A model generated the notes under the pieces. It searched no databases. It saw only the letters and a list, made by a program, of their open reading frames with translations, and had not been told where the DNA came from. This document shows positions 23,922 to 33,279 of a DNA stretch of 64,000 bases, piece after piece; positions within the stretch are counted from its first letter, which is position 1, and each line of letters begins with the position of its first letter. This DNA is from Accumulibacter phosphatis (GTDB lineage: Bacteria > Pseudomonadota > Gammaproteobacteria > Burkholderiales > Rhodocyclaceae). The translations under genes were made by a program, and so were the position numbers. Location: contig NC_013194.1 of the NCBI RefSeq assembly GCF_000024165.1, positions 868,001-932,000 on the forward strand, read 5' to 3'.

Positions 23922-25760
23922 TCAGGCTGCCTGGAATTCCTTCTCGAACTTGTCGCGAACGTCGGCAAGCTTGGCAGGCAACTTGTCGCCCATCTTGCCG
24001 AACCAGTCCTTGACCCCTTCGAGTTCGCTCAGCCAGGCCTGCTTGTCGAGGCTGGTGACGCCGGCGAATTCCGCCTTGGAGAAGTCGGTACCGGACCAGT
24101 CCATGTCTTCGTAGTTGGGCATCCAGCCGAGAGTCGTTTCGACGCCGGAGGCCTTGCCCTCGCAACGTTCGATGATCCACTTGAGGACGCGCGCGTTGTC
24201 GCCGAAGCCGGGCCAGGCGAACTCGCCTTTTTCATTCATGCGGAACCAGTTGACCATGAAGATCGGCACCGGCTGGTCGGTGACGCTACCCATCTTCAGC
24301 CAGTGGCTGTAGTAGTCGGCCATGTTGTAGCCGCAGAAGGGCAGCATGGCGAACGGGTCGCGGCGGACGACACCCTGCTGGCCGAAGGCGGCGGCAGTCG
24401 TTTCGGAACCGAGCGTGGCGGCAGCGTAGACACCATGTTCCCAGTCGCGGGTCTGGCAAACCAGCGGTACGGTCGATGCACGACGGCCACCGAAGAGAAA
24501 GGCCGAGATCGGCACGCCTTCGGTGCTCTGCCACTGGTCGTCGATACACGGGCATTGCGCAGCGGGCGCCGTGAAGCGGGAGTTCGGGTGCGCTGCCTTG
24601 GTGCCCTTCTCCTTGGCGATTTCCGGCGTCCAGTCGTTGCCCTGCCAGTCGATGGCGTGTGCGGGCGCCGGGCCCATGCCTTCCCACCAGACATCGCCGT
24701 CGTCGGTCAGCGCGACGTTGGTGAAGATGGTGTTCTCGGCGAGCGAGGCCATGGCATTGAAGTTGGTCTTGTCGTTGGTGCCCGGGGCAACGCCGAAGAA
24801 GCCGGCTTCCGGGTTGATCGCGTAGAGACGGGTGACGCCGTCCTTGTCCTTGCGCGGCTTGATCCAGGCGATGTCGTCGCCGATGGTGGTGATCTTCCAG
24901 CCGTTCAGGCTTTGCGGCGGCACCAGCATCGCGAAATTGGTCTTGCCGCAGGCCGACGGGAACGCTGCCGCCACGTAGTGCTTGTCGCCGGCAGGCGATT
25001 CGACGCCGAGGATCAGCATGTGTTCGGCCAGCCAACCGTCGTCACGCGCCATGTTGGAGGCGATGCGCAGCGCCAGGCACTTCTTGCCGAGCAGCGCGTT
25101 GCCGCCGTAGCCCGAACCGTAGGACCAGATTTCGCGCGTTTCGGGATAGTGGACGATGTACTTGGTGGTCGGGTTGCACGGCCAGCGCGGATCCTTCTGG
25201 CCGGGCTCCTTCGGTGCGCCGATCGAGTGCACGCACGGAACGAAGGCGCCGTCGGTACCGAGGACCGGGAAGACGTCCTTGCCCATGCGGGTCATGATGC
25301 GCATATTGACCACCACATAGGCGCTGTCGGAGATCTCGATGCCGATCTGGGCGATCGGCGAGCCGATCGGACCCATCGAGAACGGGATGACGTACATCGT
25401 GCGGCCCTTCATGCAGCCCTTGAAGAGGCCGCTGAGGATGCCGCGCATCTTGGCCGGATCTTCCCAGTTATTGGTCGGGCCGGCGTCTTCCTTCTTCTCG
25501 GAGCAGATATAGGTGCGGTCTTCGACGCGGGCAACGTCGGATGGATCGGAGAATGCGAGGAAGGAGTTCTTGCGCTTCTTGAGCTTGGTGAAGGTACCGG
25601 CTTCGACGAGCTCGGCGCAGAGGCGATCGTATTCTTCTTGCGTGCCGTCAGCCCAGACGACCTGGGCAGGCTCGGTGAGTGCCGCGATTTCGGCGACCCA
25701 TTTCTTCAGGCGTTCGTGTTTGACGTAGTCGGGGGCGTTGATGGAGACAGTCTGGTTCAT
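23922..25760 (-). CDS. pckG: Phosphoenolpyruvate carboxykinase (GTP)
   Basis: Interconverts oxaloacetate plus GTP with phosphoenolpyruvate, GDP and CO2, mainly in gluconeogenesis. The 612-residue length and motifs identify the GTP type: the P-loop FPSACGKTNFAML with the reactive cysteine, the metal/substrate region YGSGYGGNALLGKKCLALRI and the nucleotide region PIFMVNWFRMNEKGEFAWPG. The ATG of MNQTVSI is preceded by GAGAG. It is divergent from maeB across 364 bases and ends at a strong terminator. Together they form the PEP-pyruvate-C4 acid node. Confidence 0.97.
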   Translation of the reverse strand: MNQTVSINAPDYVKHERLKKWVAEIAALTEPAQVVWADGTQEEYDRLCAELVEAGTFTKLKKRKNSFLAFSDPSDVARVEDRTYICSEKKEDAGPTNNWEDPAKMRGILSGLFKGCMKGRTMYVIPFSMGPIGSPIAQIGIEISDSAYVVVNMRIMTRMGKDVFPVLGTDGAFVPCVHSIGAPKEPGQKDPRWPCNPTTKYIVHYPETREIWSYGSGYGGNALLGKKCLALRIASNMARDDGWLAEHMLILGVESPAGDKHYVAAAFPSACGKTNFAMLVPPQSLNGWKITTIGDDIAWIKPRKDKDGVTRLYAINPEAGFFGVAPGTNDKTNFNAMASLAENTIFTNVALTDDGDVWWEGMGPAPAHAIDWQGNDWTPEIAKEKGTKAAHPNSRFTAPAAQCPCIDDQWQSTEGVPISAFLFGGRRASTVPLVCQTRDWEHGVYAAATLGSETTAAAFGQQGVVRRDPFAMLPFCGYNMADYYSHWLKMGSVTDQPVPIFMVNWFRMNEKGEFAWPGFGDNARVLKWIIERCEGKASGVETTLGWMPNYEDMDWSGTDFSKAEFAGVTSLDKQAWLSELEGVKDWFGKMGDKLPAKLADVRDKFEKEFQAA

Positions 25761-26124
25761 GGTAATCACTCTCGAAGGAAGGTAGAGAAGCGGGACTTAC
25801 CGTGGCGCGGCGCGCGCGGAGCCTGACCAACAGAGCCGGGGAGCGGAGTCGTCCGTCCAGGTCCGTGGGATGCGACGCGTCGGTCGCGGCTGGCGAGGAA
25901 CAAGCCCAGTGCAGGGGGGTGAGATCAGCATGCTAGGCAGTGGTGCTACAAGGAAGTGATGGTTTGTGTAATTATGCCACAGCTGCGCCCCGCACCAACG
26001 ATCCGTCGACAGTTGCCGTTGTGTCGAGCCGATGCCTGGACGACACTGCTGGGCCTTCGGCGAGCGCTCATCGGGCAAGCCACCAGCAGTCGCTGCGGCA
26101 CCAAATTCCGTGAGGAGAATGAAA
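25761..26124. other. Divergent control region between pckG and maeB
   Basis: This 364-base stretch without a gene has a more AT-rich core around 25935-25985. It holds a likely leftward promoter for pckG (25971-25998) and must contain the maeB promoter, for which I see no convincing -35/-10 pair. GAGGAG at 26112-26117 is the maeB ribosome-binding site. No long inverted repeat was noticed. Confidence 0.6.
25971..25998 (-). promoter_or_regulatory. Candidate sigma-70 promoter for pckG
   Basis: On the minus strand TTGGTG and CATAAT are 16 bases apart, with a TG two bases before the -10. This would give a leader of about 200 bases before the pckG ATG. Confidence 0.5.
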
Positions 26125-28425
26125 ATGAACAACGACAAGGACCAGTTGCGCACGGCCGCCCTTTTCTACCATCGCAATCCCAAGCCGGGCAAGATTTCAC
26201 TGCAGCCGACCACGCAGCTCACCAATCAGTACGATCTTTCCATGGCCTACTCTCCCGGCGTCGCCGCGGCCTGTGAGGAGATCGTCGCCATTCCCGCGGA
26301 GGTCAGTACGCTGACGTCGCGCGCCAATCTGGTCGGCGTCATCACCAATGGCACAGCTGTCCTCGGCCTTGGCGCGATCGGTCCGCTGGCGGCGAAGCCG
26401 GTGATGGAAGGCAAGGCGGTCCTGTTCAAGAAGTTCGCGAATATCGACGTCTTCGACCTCGAGATCGAGGAACGGGATCCGGAGCGTCTGGTGGAGATCA
26501 TTGCCTCGCTGGAGCCGACGTTTGGTGGTATCAACCTCGAGGACATCAAGGCACCGGAGTGCTTCTACGTCGAGAGGAAGCTGCGCGAACGGATGAAGAT
26601 TCCGGTGTTTCATGACGACCAACACGGGACGGCGATCGTCGTCGGAGCCGCGATCCTCAATGGTCTGTTCCTGCAGGGCAAGGAACTCGATCAGGTGAAG
26701 GTGGTCACCTCGGGTGCCGGCGCTGCCGCGCTCGCCTGCCTTGACCTGCTCGTCATGCTCGGTATCCCGGTTGAGAACATCTGGGTGACCGACATCAAGG
26801 GGCTGGTCTACGCGGGGCGGGTCGAGGAGATGGATGAGATCAAGGGGCGCTACGCCAAGGAGACCGACGCGCGCACCCTGGGTGAAGTCATCGAGGGCGC
26901 CGACGTCTTCCTCGGCTTGTCGGCCGGAGGCGTTCTCAAGCCGGAGATGGTTGCCAGGATGGCGCCCAGGCCACTGGTCATGGCGCTCGCCAACCCCAAC
27001 CCGGAAATCAGACCGGAAGAGGTCAAGGCGGTGCGTAGCGATGCGATCATCGCTACCGGTCGCTCCGACTATCCCAACCAGGTCAACAATGTGCTGTGTT
27101 TCCCCTTCATTTTCCGCGGCGCGCTCGACGTCGGGGCGAGCACGATCACGGAAGCGATGAAGCTGGCCGCTGTCAAGGCGATTGCCGAACTGGCGCGCGT
27201 CGAGCAGTCCGAGGTGGCAGCCAAGGCCTACGGTGAGCAGGTCGGCAACTTCGGTCCCGAATACCTGATTCCGAATCCATTCGACCCGCGCCTGATCGGC
27301 AAGATCGCGCCGGCGGTTGCCGAGGCGGCCATGGAATCCGGAGTCGCGACCCGGCCGATCAAGGACATCGATGCCTATCGGGAGAGTCTCGACGAATTCG
27401 TCTATCACTTCGGCCTGATCATGAAGCCAGTCTTCTCGCAGGCCAAGCAGGCACCCAGACGCATCGTCTTTGCCGAGGGGGGTGACGAGCGCGTCCTGCG
27501 TGCCGTACAGGTGATCGTCGACGAAGGGATCGCGAAGCCCATCCTGATTGGCCATCCCGGCGACATCGTCCGCAAGCTCGAGACGCTGAACCTGCGTGTG
27601 CGTCCGGGGACCGACTTCGAAATCGTTGCCGCCGACTACAGCGACTTCTTCGAGTCGCACTTCGAGCCTTACTGGAAAGAGTACCGGCGCCTTACCGAGC
27701 GCAAGGGGGTTTCAGCCGATTTTGCCAGGCGCGAGGTGCGCCGTCGGGCGACGCTGTTCGGTTCGCTGATGGTGCGCATGGGCGATGCCGACGGTCTGAT
27801 TTGCGGCACCTTCGGTCGCCACGCCGTGCATCGCGAGTATGTCGAGAATGTCGTCGGTCTGGCACCCGGTGCCAGCAATCTCTATGCGATGAGCGTCCTG
27901 CTCCTGCCGGATCGTACGCTGTTCCTTGCCGATACCTACATCAACTACGATCCCTCCGCCGAACAGTTGGCGGACATGACCCTGCTGGCGGCCGAAGAAG
28001 TCCGCCGCTTTGGTGTGACGCCGCGCGTTGCTTTGCTGTCGCATTCGTCCTTTGGTACCGACAACACGCCGACGGCGCTGAAGATGCGCGCAGCGCTGCG
28101 CTTGTTGAAGGAGCGGGCGCCGCGCCTGGAAGTCGAGGGAGAAATGCACGGTGACGCCGCGCTCGACGACTCCATCCGGCAACGGGTCTTTCCCGGCGAC
28201 GCTCGTCTCAAGGGGCAGGCCAACCTGCTCATCATGCCGACGCTGGACGCGGCCAACATCTCCTTCAACCTGCTCAAGATTGCCTCTGGCGACAACCTCA
28301 CCATCGGACCCATCCTCCTCGGCGCCGCCCAGCCGGTGAACATCCTGACGGCTACGGCGACCGTGCGCAGGATCGTCAACATGACGGCGCTGACGGTCGT
28401 CGAGAAGCTCATGAACGAGCGCTGA
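26125..28425 (+). CDS. maeB: NADP-dependent malic enzyme (MaeB type, with phosphotransacetylase-like C-terminus)
   Basis: Oxidatively decarboxylates malate to pyruvate with NADP. The 766-residue protein has the malic-enzyme half (YSPGVAAACEEI, FHDDQHGTAIVVGAAIL, VTSGAGAAALACLDLL, ALANPNPEI) to about residue 430 and a phosphotransacetylase-like half (KQAPRRIVFAEGGDERVLRA onward), which in MaeB is thought to be regulatory, responding to acetyl-CoA. GAGGAG seven bases before the second ATG sets the start at MNNDKDQ; the first ATG is too close to it. It supplies NADPH and works opposite to the divergent PEP carboxykinase. Confidence 0.95.
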   Translation: MNNDKDQLRTAALFYHRNPKPGKISLQPTTQLTNQYDLSMAYSPGVAAACEEIVAIPAEVSTLTSRANLVGVITNGTAVLGLGAIGPLAAKPVMEGKAVLFKKFANIDVFDLEIEERDPERLVEIIASLEPTFGGINLEDIKAPECFYVERKLRERMKIPVFHDDQHGTAIVVGAAILNGLFLQGKELDQVKVVTSGAGAAALACLDLLVMLGIPVENIWVTDIKGLVYAGRVEEMDEIKGRYAKETDARTLGEVIEGADVFLGLSAGGVLKPEMVARMAPRPLVMALANPNPEIRPEEVKAVRSDAIIATGRSDYPNQVNNVLCFPFIFRGALDVGASTITEAMKLAAVKAIAELARVEQSEVAAKAYGEQVGNFGPEYLIPNPFDPRLIGKIAPAVAEAAMESGVATRPIKDIDAYRESLDEFVYHFGLIMKPVFSQAKQAPRRIVFAEGGDERVLRAVQVIVDEGIAKPILIGHPGDIVRKLETLNLRVRPGTDFEIVAADYSDFFESHFEPYWKEYRRLTERKGVSADFARREVRRRATLFGSLMVRMGDADGLICGTFGRHAVHREYVENVVGLAPGASNLYAMSVLLLPDRTLFLADTYINYDPSAEQLADMTLLAAEEVRRFGVTPRVALLSHSSFGTDNTPTALKMRAALRLLKERAPRLEVEGEMHGDAALDDSIRQRVFPGDARLKGQANLLIMPTLDAANISFNLLKIASGDNLTIGPILLGAAQPVNILTATATVRRIVNMTALTVVEKLMNER

Positions 28426-28438
28426 GCAAGCCGGGAGG

Positions 28439-28496
28439 CCCGGAGCGGGCGCCGCGCGCTCCGGGCTGTGGGCCGCGGGAGCTGTCCGACGGACAG
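28439..28496 (+). repeat. Two GC-rich hairpins after maeB
   Basis: CCCGGAGCG/CGCTCCGGG (28439-28465) and CTGTCC-GAC-GGACAG (28482-28496) are perfect inverted repeats between maeB and the patatin gene. Neither is followed by a T-run. They may protect the maeB transcript end or act in Rho-dependent termination. Confidence 0.5.
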
Positions 28497-28542
28497 CACC
28501 GGTCCAGCCCCCGGGTTCGCGATCGCACACCGACGGGGGCCT

Positions 28543-29676
28543 ATGCCACACGCCAAGACTGCCTTGATCCTCAGTGGAGGCGGCGCCCGTGCCGCGTATC
28601 AGGTGGGCGTCCTGCAGGCCATTCGCGAACTGCATGGCGATTCCAGCCGGAATCCCTTTCCCATTCTCTGTGGTACGTCGGCCGGCGCCGTCAACGCCGC
28701 GACCCTGGCTTGCCATGCCGGCAACTTCAGCGCTGCGGTAGACGCGCTGGTCGATGTCTGGCGCAACATGCACGCCAGTCAGATCTACCGGGCCGATCCC
28801 GTGGGGATGGGCGTGGCCGGTGCGCGCTGGTTGAGCGCCTTGCTGTTCGGCTGGGTAATCAGGCGCAGTCCGCAGGCGCTGCTCGACAATCAACCCTTAC
28901 GGCGATTGCTCGAGCGGCAGCTGGATTTTCGCAGCATCGAGCGTTCGATTGCCAGGGGTTCGCTGTATGCGGTCAGCATCACGGCATCTGGTTATGCGAC
29001 CGGTCACAGCGTCAGCTTCTTTCAGGCCCATCCCGAGGTGGCGACGTGGCGGCGGACGCAACGTACGGGCTGTCGAACACGCCTTTCGGTTGAACATCTG
29101 ATGGCGTCAAGTGCGATTCCCTTCATTTTCCCGGCCGTACATCTCCATCGCGAGTATTTCGGCGACGGATCGATGCGCCAGCTGGCGCCGATCTCACCGG
29201 CAATCCATCTCGGGGCTGAGAAGGTTCTGATCATCGGGGTTGGTCAGGTGAGGGAAGTGTTGACGCGGCAAAGTTCGCGGCGCTACCCGACCCTGGCGCA
29301 GATTGCGGGGCATGCGCTGGCGTCGATTTTCCTCGACAGTCTGGCCGTGGATATCGAGCGGATGGAACGTATCAACCGCACCCTCTCCCAAATTCCGCAG
29401 TCATTGCGAGAGCAGGGCGACCTTCGCCTGCGTCCGGTGCACTCTCTTGTGATTTCTCCGTCCCAGCGTCTCGACGATCTGGCCGCACGGCATGCACATG
29501 CCCTGCCGTGGGCGGTAAGGACCCTGCTGCGCGGCCTGGGTGCCATGAATCGACGTGGCGGCGCACTGACCAGCTATCTCCTCTTCGAGCAGGCCTATAC
29601 CGGTGCGTTGATCGATCTGGGCTACACGGACGCGATGGCGCGGCGAGACGACGTCACCGCATTTCTTGAACTGTGA
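28543..29676 (+). CDS. Patatin-like phospholipase family protein
   Basis: Predicted serine acyl hydrolase of 377 residues. The catalytic pair is visible: the oxyanion loop SGGGARAAYQVG near residue 10, nucleophile serine in GTSAGAVNAA near residue 45, and the aspartate in YFGDGSMRQ near residue 210. There is no signal peptide, so it is probably cytoplasmic or peripheral. Relatives deacylate phospholipids. The start ATG follows GGGGG at 28534-28538. Transcript partners are unclear; pbpG follows 127 bases later behind its own AT-rich leader. Confidence 0.88.
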   Translation: MPHAKTALILSGGGARAAYQVGVLQAIRELHGDSSRNPFPILCGTSAGAVNAATLACHAGNFSAAVDALVDVWRNMHASQIYRADPVGMGVAGARWLSALLFGWVIRRSPQALLDNQPLRRLLERQLDFRSIERSIARGSLYAVSITASGYATGHSVSFFQAHPEVATWRRTQRTGCRTRLSVEHLMASSAIPFIFPAVHLHREYFGDGSMRQLAPISPAIHLGAEKVLIIGVGQVREVLTRQSSRRYPTLAQIAGHALASIFLDSLAVDIERMERINRTLSQIPQSLREQGDLRLRPVHSLVISPSQRLDDLAARHAHALPWAVRTLLRGLGAMNRRGGALTSYLLFEQAYTGALIDLGYTDAMARRDDVTAFLEL

Positions 29677-29803
29677 ATCTGTGAAGCCTCCTGATGTGCT
29701 ACATTACATACTGTGCCTATCTCTCTATTTTTCTTCGTCTATGCTTCAGAAGTGATGGGCTGTTGTAGAATCGTTATGAACAAAATGTTGCAGGAGGCTT
29801 GCG

Positions 29804-31057
29804 ATGCGGATTTCGTTGGGAGCAGCGGTGCTGTTGGGTGCCTTGGTCGGTACTGGCTTGACGTCGACCGATGTCGTGCGGGCGGCGGAGAAGACCAAAG
29901 GAAAGAGCGAACTTGCCAAGGGCAAGGCCGCTACGGCAGGGCAAAAGAGCGCAGCTCCGACGGTGGCCCAGAAAGGCAAGGGTCAGGCGCTGGTGCACAA
30001 GGGCGGGGTCGAGCCGGTTGCCCGCAAAGGAGCGACCAAACCCGTTGCCACGAGGAGCAAGACGGAGTCCGTCGCCGGGAAGGCCAAGTCGGCGCCTCTG
30101 GCGCGGCAGGGTGTTGCTGCTCCCGGCGTGAGCAAGGCAGCGCTCAGGGCCTCGAAGGCGGAGTCGGACCGTCTGGCGCAGAGCCATAAGGCTGCTGCCC
30201 TGTTGGAAAGCGGCGGCTACTCGCGTGGCGTGCAAAGGAAGAATCTGACCCGGGTCATCGCCGGCAACGTCGACCTTTGGCAGGATCCGGGCCAGTTGGC
30301 CGTACACTCGGGTTCGGCACTGGTCGTACCGCAGGACGGCGGCGAACCCCTGTACGAGAAGAACGCGCACGCGGTCGTGCCAATTGCGTCGATCACCAAG
30401 GTGATGACGGCGATGGTCGTGCTCGACAGCCAGCCCAACCTGCAGGCACCGATCACGATCAGCGACGACGACGTGGATTACCTGCGCGGCAGTCGTTCCC
30501 GCCTGCAGGTCGGTTCCGTCATCCCGCGCGAGACGGCTCTCCTGCTGGCGCTGATGTCCTCGGAGAACCGTGCTGCCAACGCGCTGGGCCGTCATTACCC
30601 CGGGGGCCTCACGGCCTTCGTCGCGGCGATGAACCGCAAGGCAGCGTCGCTGGGCATGACGCGAAGTCACTTCGAGGATCCGACCGGCCTCAACAGCAAT
30701 AATGTTTCCACGGCCCACGACCTGGCACGGATGGTCGCTGCCGCGCACCGCTACCCCTTGATCCGCGAGTTCTCGACGACCTCAGGCGCGCGGGCGGAGA
30801 TCAACGGTCGCGAGCTTGGTTTCCACAACACCAATCAGCTGGTCAGCAGTCCGACCTGGGAGATCGGCTTGTCGAAGACCGGCTACATTCAGGAGGCGGG
30901 GAAGTGTCTGGTCATGCAGGCGCGTGTCGCAGACAAGCCGGTGGTCATCGTCTTGCTCGATTCGGCCGGCAAGCAGACTCGTATCGGCGATGCCAATCGG
31001 ATCAAGCGCTGGATGGAGAGCGCGTCGCTTTCAGGCCGGGGGCCAACCCGCGTTTGA
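29804..31057 (+). CDS. pbpG: D-alanyl-D-alanine endopeptidase (PBP7/PbpG family) with long basic linker
   Basis: Periplasmic serine peptidase that cleaves peptidoglycan crosslinks. The three penicillin-binding motifs are SITK (Ser196), SEN (in LMSSENRAANALG) and KTG (in LSKTGYIQEAG). A signal peptide ends near VVRAAE. Between it and the catalytic domain lies an unusual Lys/Ala-rich low-complexity stretch (about residues 29-140, for example KGKSELAKGKAATAG), making the protein 417 residues instead of about 310. A strong AGGAGG at 29792 precedes the ATG. A T-run terminator follows 17 bases after the stop. Confidence 0.9.
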   Translation: MRISLGAAVLLGALVGTGLTSTDVVRAAEKTKGKSELAKGKAATAGQKSAAPTVAQKGKGQALVHKGGVEPVARKGATKPVATRSKTESVAGKAKSAPLARQGVAAPGVSKAALRASKAESDRLAQSHKAAALLESGGYSRGVQRKNLTRVIAGNVDLWQDPGQLAVHSGSALVVPQDGGEPLYEKNAHAVVPIASITKVMTAMVVLDSQPNLQAPITISDDDVDYLRGSRSRLQVGSVIPRETALLLALMSSENRAANALGRHYPGGLTAFVAAMNRKAASLGMTRSHFEDPTGLNSNNVSTAHDLARMVAAAHRYPLIREFSTTSGARAEINGRELGFHNTNQLVSSPTWEIGLSKTGYIQEAGKCLVMQARVADKPVVIVLLDSAGKQTRIGDANRIKRWMESASLSGRGPTRV

Positions 31058-31074
31058 CGCGTTCCAGCTGATGG

Positions 31075-31105
31075 ATGGCCACGCAATGTCGTGGCCATTT
31101 TTTTT
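31075..31105 (+). terminator. Rho-independent terminator of pbpG
   Basis: ATGGCCAC pairs with GTGGCCAT around an 8-base loop and runs into eight Ts. It lies directly after pbpG and isolates it from the sulfate transporter operon. Confidence 0.9.
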
Positions 31106-31271
31106 CCCGGCGGCAAGGGTGCCGGTGTCAGCAAGCAGACGCGCTGCCTTGCGCGTGCCGGCAGGTCCAACCATCGATCAGCGACTCGGCTGCCTGGGTT
31201 ACCAATCGTCGCAGCGGTCGAGACGGATGTGAGTCATTGCTCGATGGAATAAGCAAATGCACATCCAGGCT

Positions 31272-31299
31272 TTGTCGTTCTAAGACTCTTGGCTATAGT
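31272..31299 (+). promoter_or_regulatory. Sigma-70 promoter for the sulfate transporter operon
   Basis: TTGTCG and TATAGT are 16 bases apart, about 37 bases before the sbp ATG at 31336. A CysB site would be expected nearby, but I cannot define one by eye. Confidence 0.65.
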
Positions 31300-31335
31300 A
31301 GTCGTCTTCTCGTCCGGCATTCGATGGAGTCCCGC

Positions 31336-32340
31336 ATGTTTCAAGTGATTCGCCAGCTGCTTGTAGCCCTTGCCGCCTTCCTCTTTGCAGGTTTGGCGCT
31401 GGCCCAGAGTGTCAGCCTCCTCAATGTCTCCTACGACGTGGCCCGTGATTTCTACAAGGACTACAACCCGATGTTCCAGAAGCACTGGAAAGCGGTTGCG
31501 GGGGAGACGATCGAGTTGAAACAGTCGCACGCCGGCTCGAGCAAGCAGGTGCGCGCGGTAGCCGACGGGCTGGACGCCGATGTGGTGACCATGAATCAGG
31601 CGTCCGACGTCGATTTTCTCGCCGAGAAGGGTCTGGTCGCCAAGGATTACGCCAGGAAGTTTCCGAACAATGCGTCCCCCTATACGTCGACGATGGTATT
31701 CATCGTCCGCAAGGGCAATCCAAAGGCACTCAGGGACTGGAGTGACGTCGTCAAGCCTGGCATCCAGGTTGTCCTGCCGCACCCCAAGAATACCGGTAAC
31801 GGCCGCTATACCTACCTCGCTGCCTGGGGCTACGCACTCCGGCAGCCCGGCGGCAACGACCGAACGGCGCAGGATTTCGTCTCCCGGCTACTGAAGAATG
31901 CGCCGCTGTTCGCCGCTGGCGGGCGTGACGCGACGACCACCTTCATGCAGCGGAAGATTGGCGACGTGTTGATTTCCTTCGAGAGTGAGGCCGAGCTGAT
32001 TGCTCGCGAGTTTGGCAAAGGCGAGTTCGAAGTGGTCTATCCTTCATTGTCCATCCTCACCGAGTTTCCCGTTGCCATCGTTGACAAGGTGGTCGACAAG
32101 AAAGGCACGCGCAAGCAGGCACAGGCTTACCTGGATTACCTGTGGTCGGCGGCCGGCCAGGAAAACGCCGCGCAGAACTACCTGCGACCGCGCGACGCGG
32201 AAATCCTCAGGAGGTACGCGGCCCAGTTTCCGGCGATCAGAACCTTCACCGTGGATGAAGTGTTTGGCGGCTGGGCCAAGGCCTCGTCGACGCACTTCAA
32301 GGACGGTGGCAGTTTCGACCAGATTTATCAACAAAAGTAG
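31336..32340 (+). CDS. sbp: Sulfate ABC transporter, periplasmic binding protein
   Basis: Periplasmic sulfate or thiosulfate receptor of 334 residues. The signal peptide ends at LAGLALAQ, and mature motifs are LLNVSYDVARDFYKDYNP, SHAGSSKQVRAVADGLDADV and LPHPKNTGNGRYTYLAAWGY, all characteristic of Sbp/CysP. GGAG six bases upstream sets the start at MFQVIRQ rather than at an ATG four codons earlier. It heads sbp-cysT-cysW-cysA. Sbp (sulfate) and CysP (thiosulfate) cannot be separated with certainty. Confidence 0.94.
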   Translation: MFQVIRQLLVALAAFLFAGLALAQSVSLLNVSYDVARDFYKDYNPMFQKHWKAVAGETIELKQSHAGSSKQVRAVADGLDADVVTMNQASDVDFLAEKGLVAKDYARKFPNNASPYTSTMVFIVRKGNPKALRDWSDVVKPGIQVVLPHPKNTGNGRYTYLAAWGYALRQPGGNDRTAQDFVSRLLKNAPLFAAGGRDATTTFMQRKIGDVLISFESEAELIAREFGKGEFEVVYPSLSILTEFPVAIVDKVVDKKGTRKQAQAYLDYLWSAAGQENAAQNYLRPRDAEILRRYAAQFPAIRTFTVDEVFGGWAKASSTHFKDGGSFDQIYQQK

Positions 32341-32418
32341 CCGCGGCCACTGCCGTCGAGTCTGCTGGCGGGCGAGCGCTGGCAATCGTCACCAACCGTT
32401 GCCCTAGCGAATCGTTTG

Positions 32419-33279
32419 ATGCCTCTCCGCTCGCTCCGCCAAAAGGTGCTGCCCGGTTTCGGTCTGTCGCTCGGCTGCGCACTGGTGTATCTGTCGCTGC
32501 TGATTCTGTTACCGCTCTCCGGCCTGGCGTTCAAGGCGAGTCAGCTGAGCCTCTCCGAGTTCTGGGCGATCGCCAGTGGCGAACGGGCTCTCGCTTCGTA
32601 CCGCGTCACTTTTGGTGCGTCCTTGCTGGCGGCGCTGATCAATGCCTTCTTTGGACTGATCGTCGCCTGGATCCTCGTGCGTTATTCGTTCCCGGGCAAG
32701 CGCCTCATCGATTCGCTGGTCGATTTGCCCTTTGCTTTGCCCACCGCCGTGGCCGGGATCACGCTGGCCACACTCTACGCCGGCAATGGCTGGATTGGCC
32801 GGCACCTCGAACCGCTGGGAGTCAAGGTGGCCTTTTCGCCGTTGGGGATCGTCGTCGCCCTGACCTTCATCGGTTTGCCATTCGTCGTTCGGACGCTGCA
32901 GCCGGTGATCGAGGATATCGAGCCGGAGATCGAGGAGGCGGCTGCAAGCCTTGGCGCCTCGCGCCTGCAGACCTTCCTCCGAGTCCTCTTGCCGGCGCTC
33001 TTGCCGGCGCTCCTGACCGGTTTCACGCTGGCCTTCTCGCGCTCGATCGGGGAATACGGCTCGGTGATCTTCATCGCCGGCAACATGCCCCTGATTTCGG
33101 AGATCACGCCGCTGTTGATCATTTCCAAGCTTGAACAATATGACGTCGTCGGCGCTACCGCACTGGCCATGGTCATGCTGATTATCTCGTTTGTCATGCT
33201 GCTGGCGGTAAACGCCCTGCAGTGGTGGGCTGCCAATCGCCACCAGGCACATGCCGCGAGCGCCGGCGAGCGCCGATGA
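32419..33279 (+). CDS. cysT: Sulfate ABC transporter permease CysT (CysU)
   Basis: Inner-membrane permease of 286 residues with six predicted helices. The EAA loop that docks the ATPase is EEAAASLGASRLQTFLRVLLP, preceded by DLPFALPTAVAGITLATLY, typical of CysT. It forms the channel together with CysW. The ATG at 32419 is used; a TTG one codon earlier is possible. The end overlaps cysW by four bases, indicating translational coupling and equal expression. Confidence 0.95.
   Translation: MPLRSLRQKVLPGFGLSLGCALVYLSLLILLPLSGLAFKASQLSLSEFWAIASGERALASYRVTFGASLLAALINAFFGLIVAWILVRYSFPGKRLIDSLVDLPFALPTAVAGITLATLYAGNGWIGRHLEPLGVKVAFSPLGIVVALTFIGLPFVVRTLQPVIEDIEPEIEEAAASLGASRLQTFLRVLLPALLPALLTGFTLAFSRSIGEYGSVIFIAGNMPLISEITPLLIISKLEQYDVVGATALAMVMLIISFVMLLAVNALQWWAANRHQAHAASAGERR

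Noticed and set aside
23823..25826. A 667-codon plus-strand frame opposite pckG
   Set aside because: pckG on the minus strand is certain from its P-loop and length; the opposite frame shows no family features.
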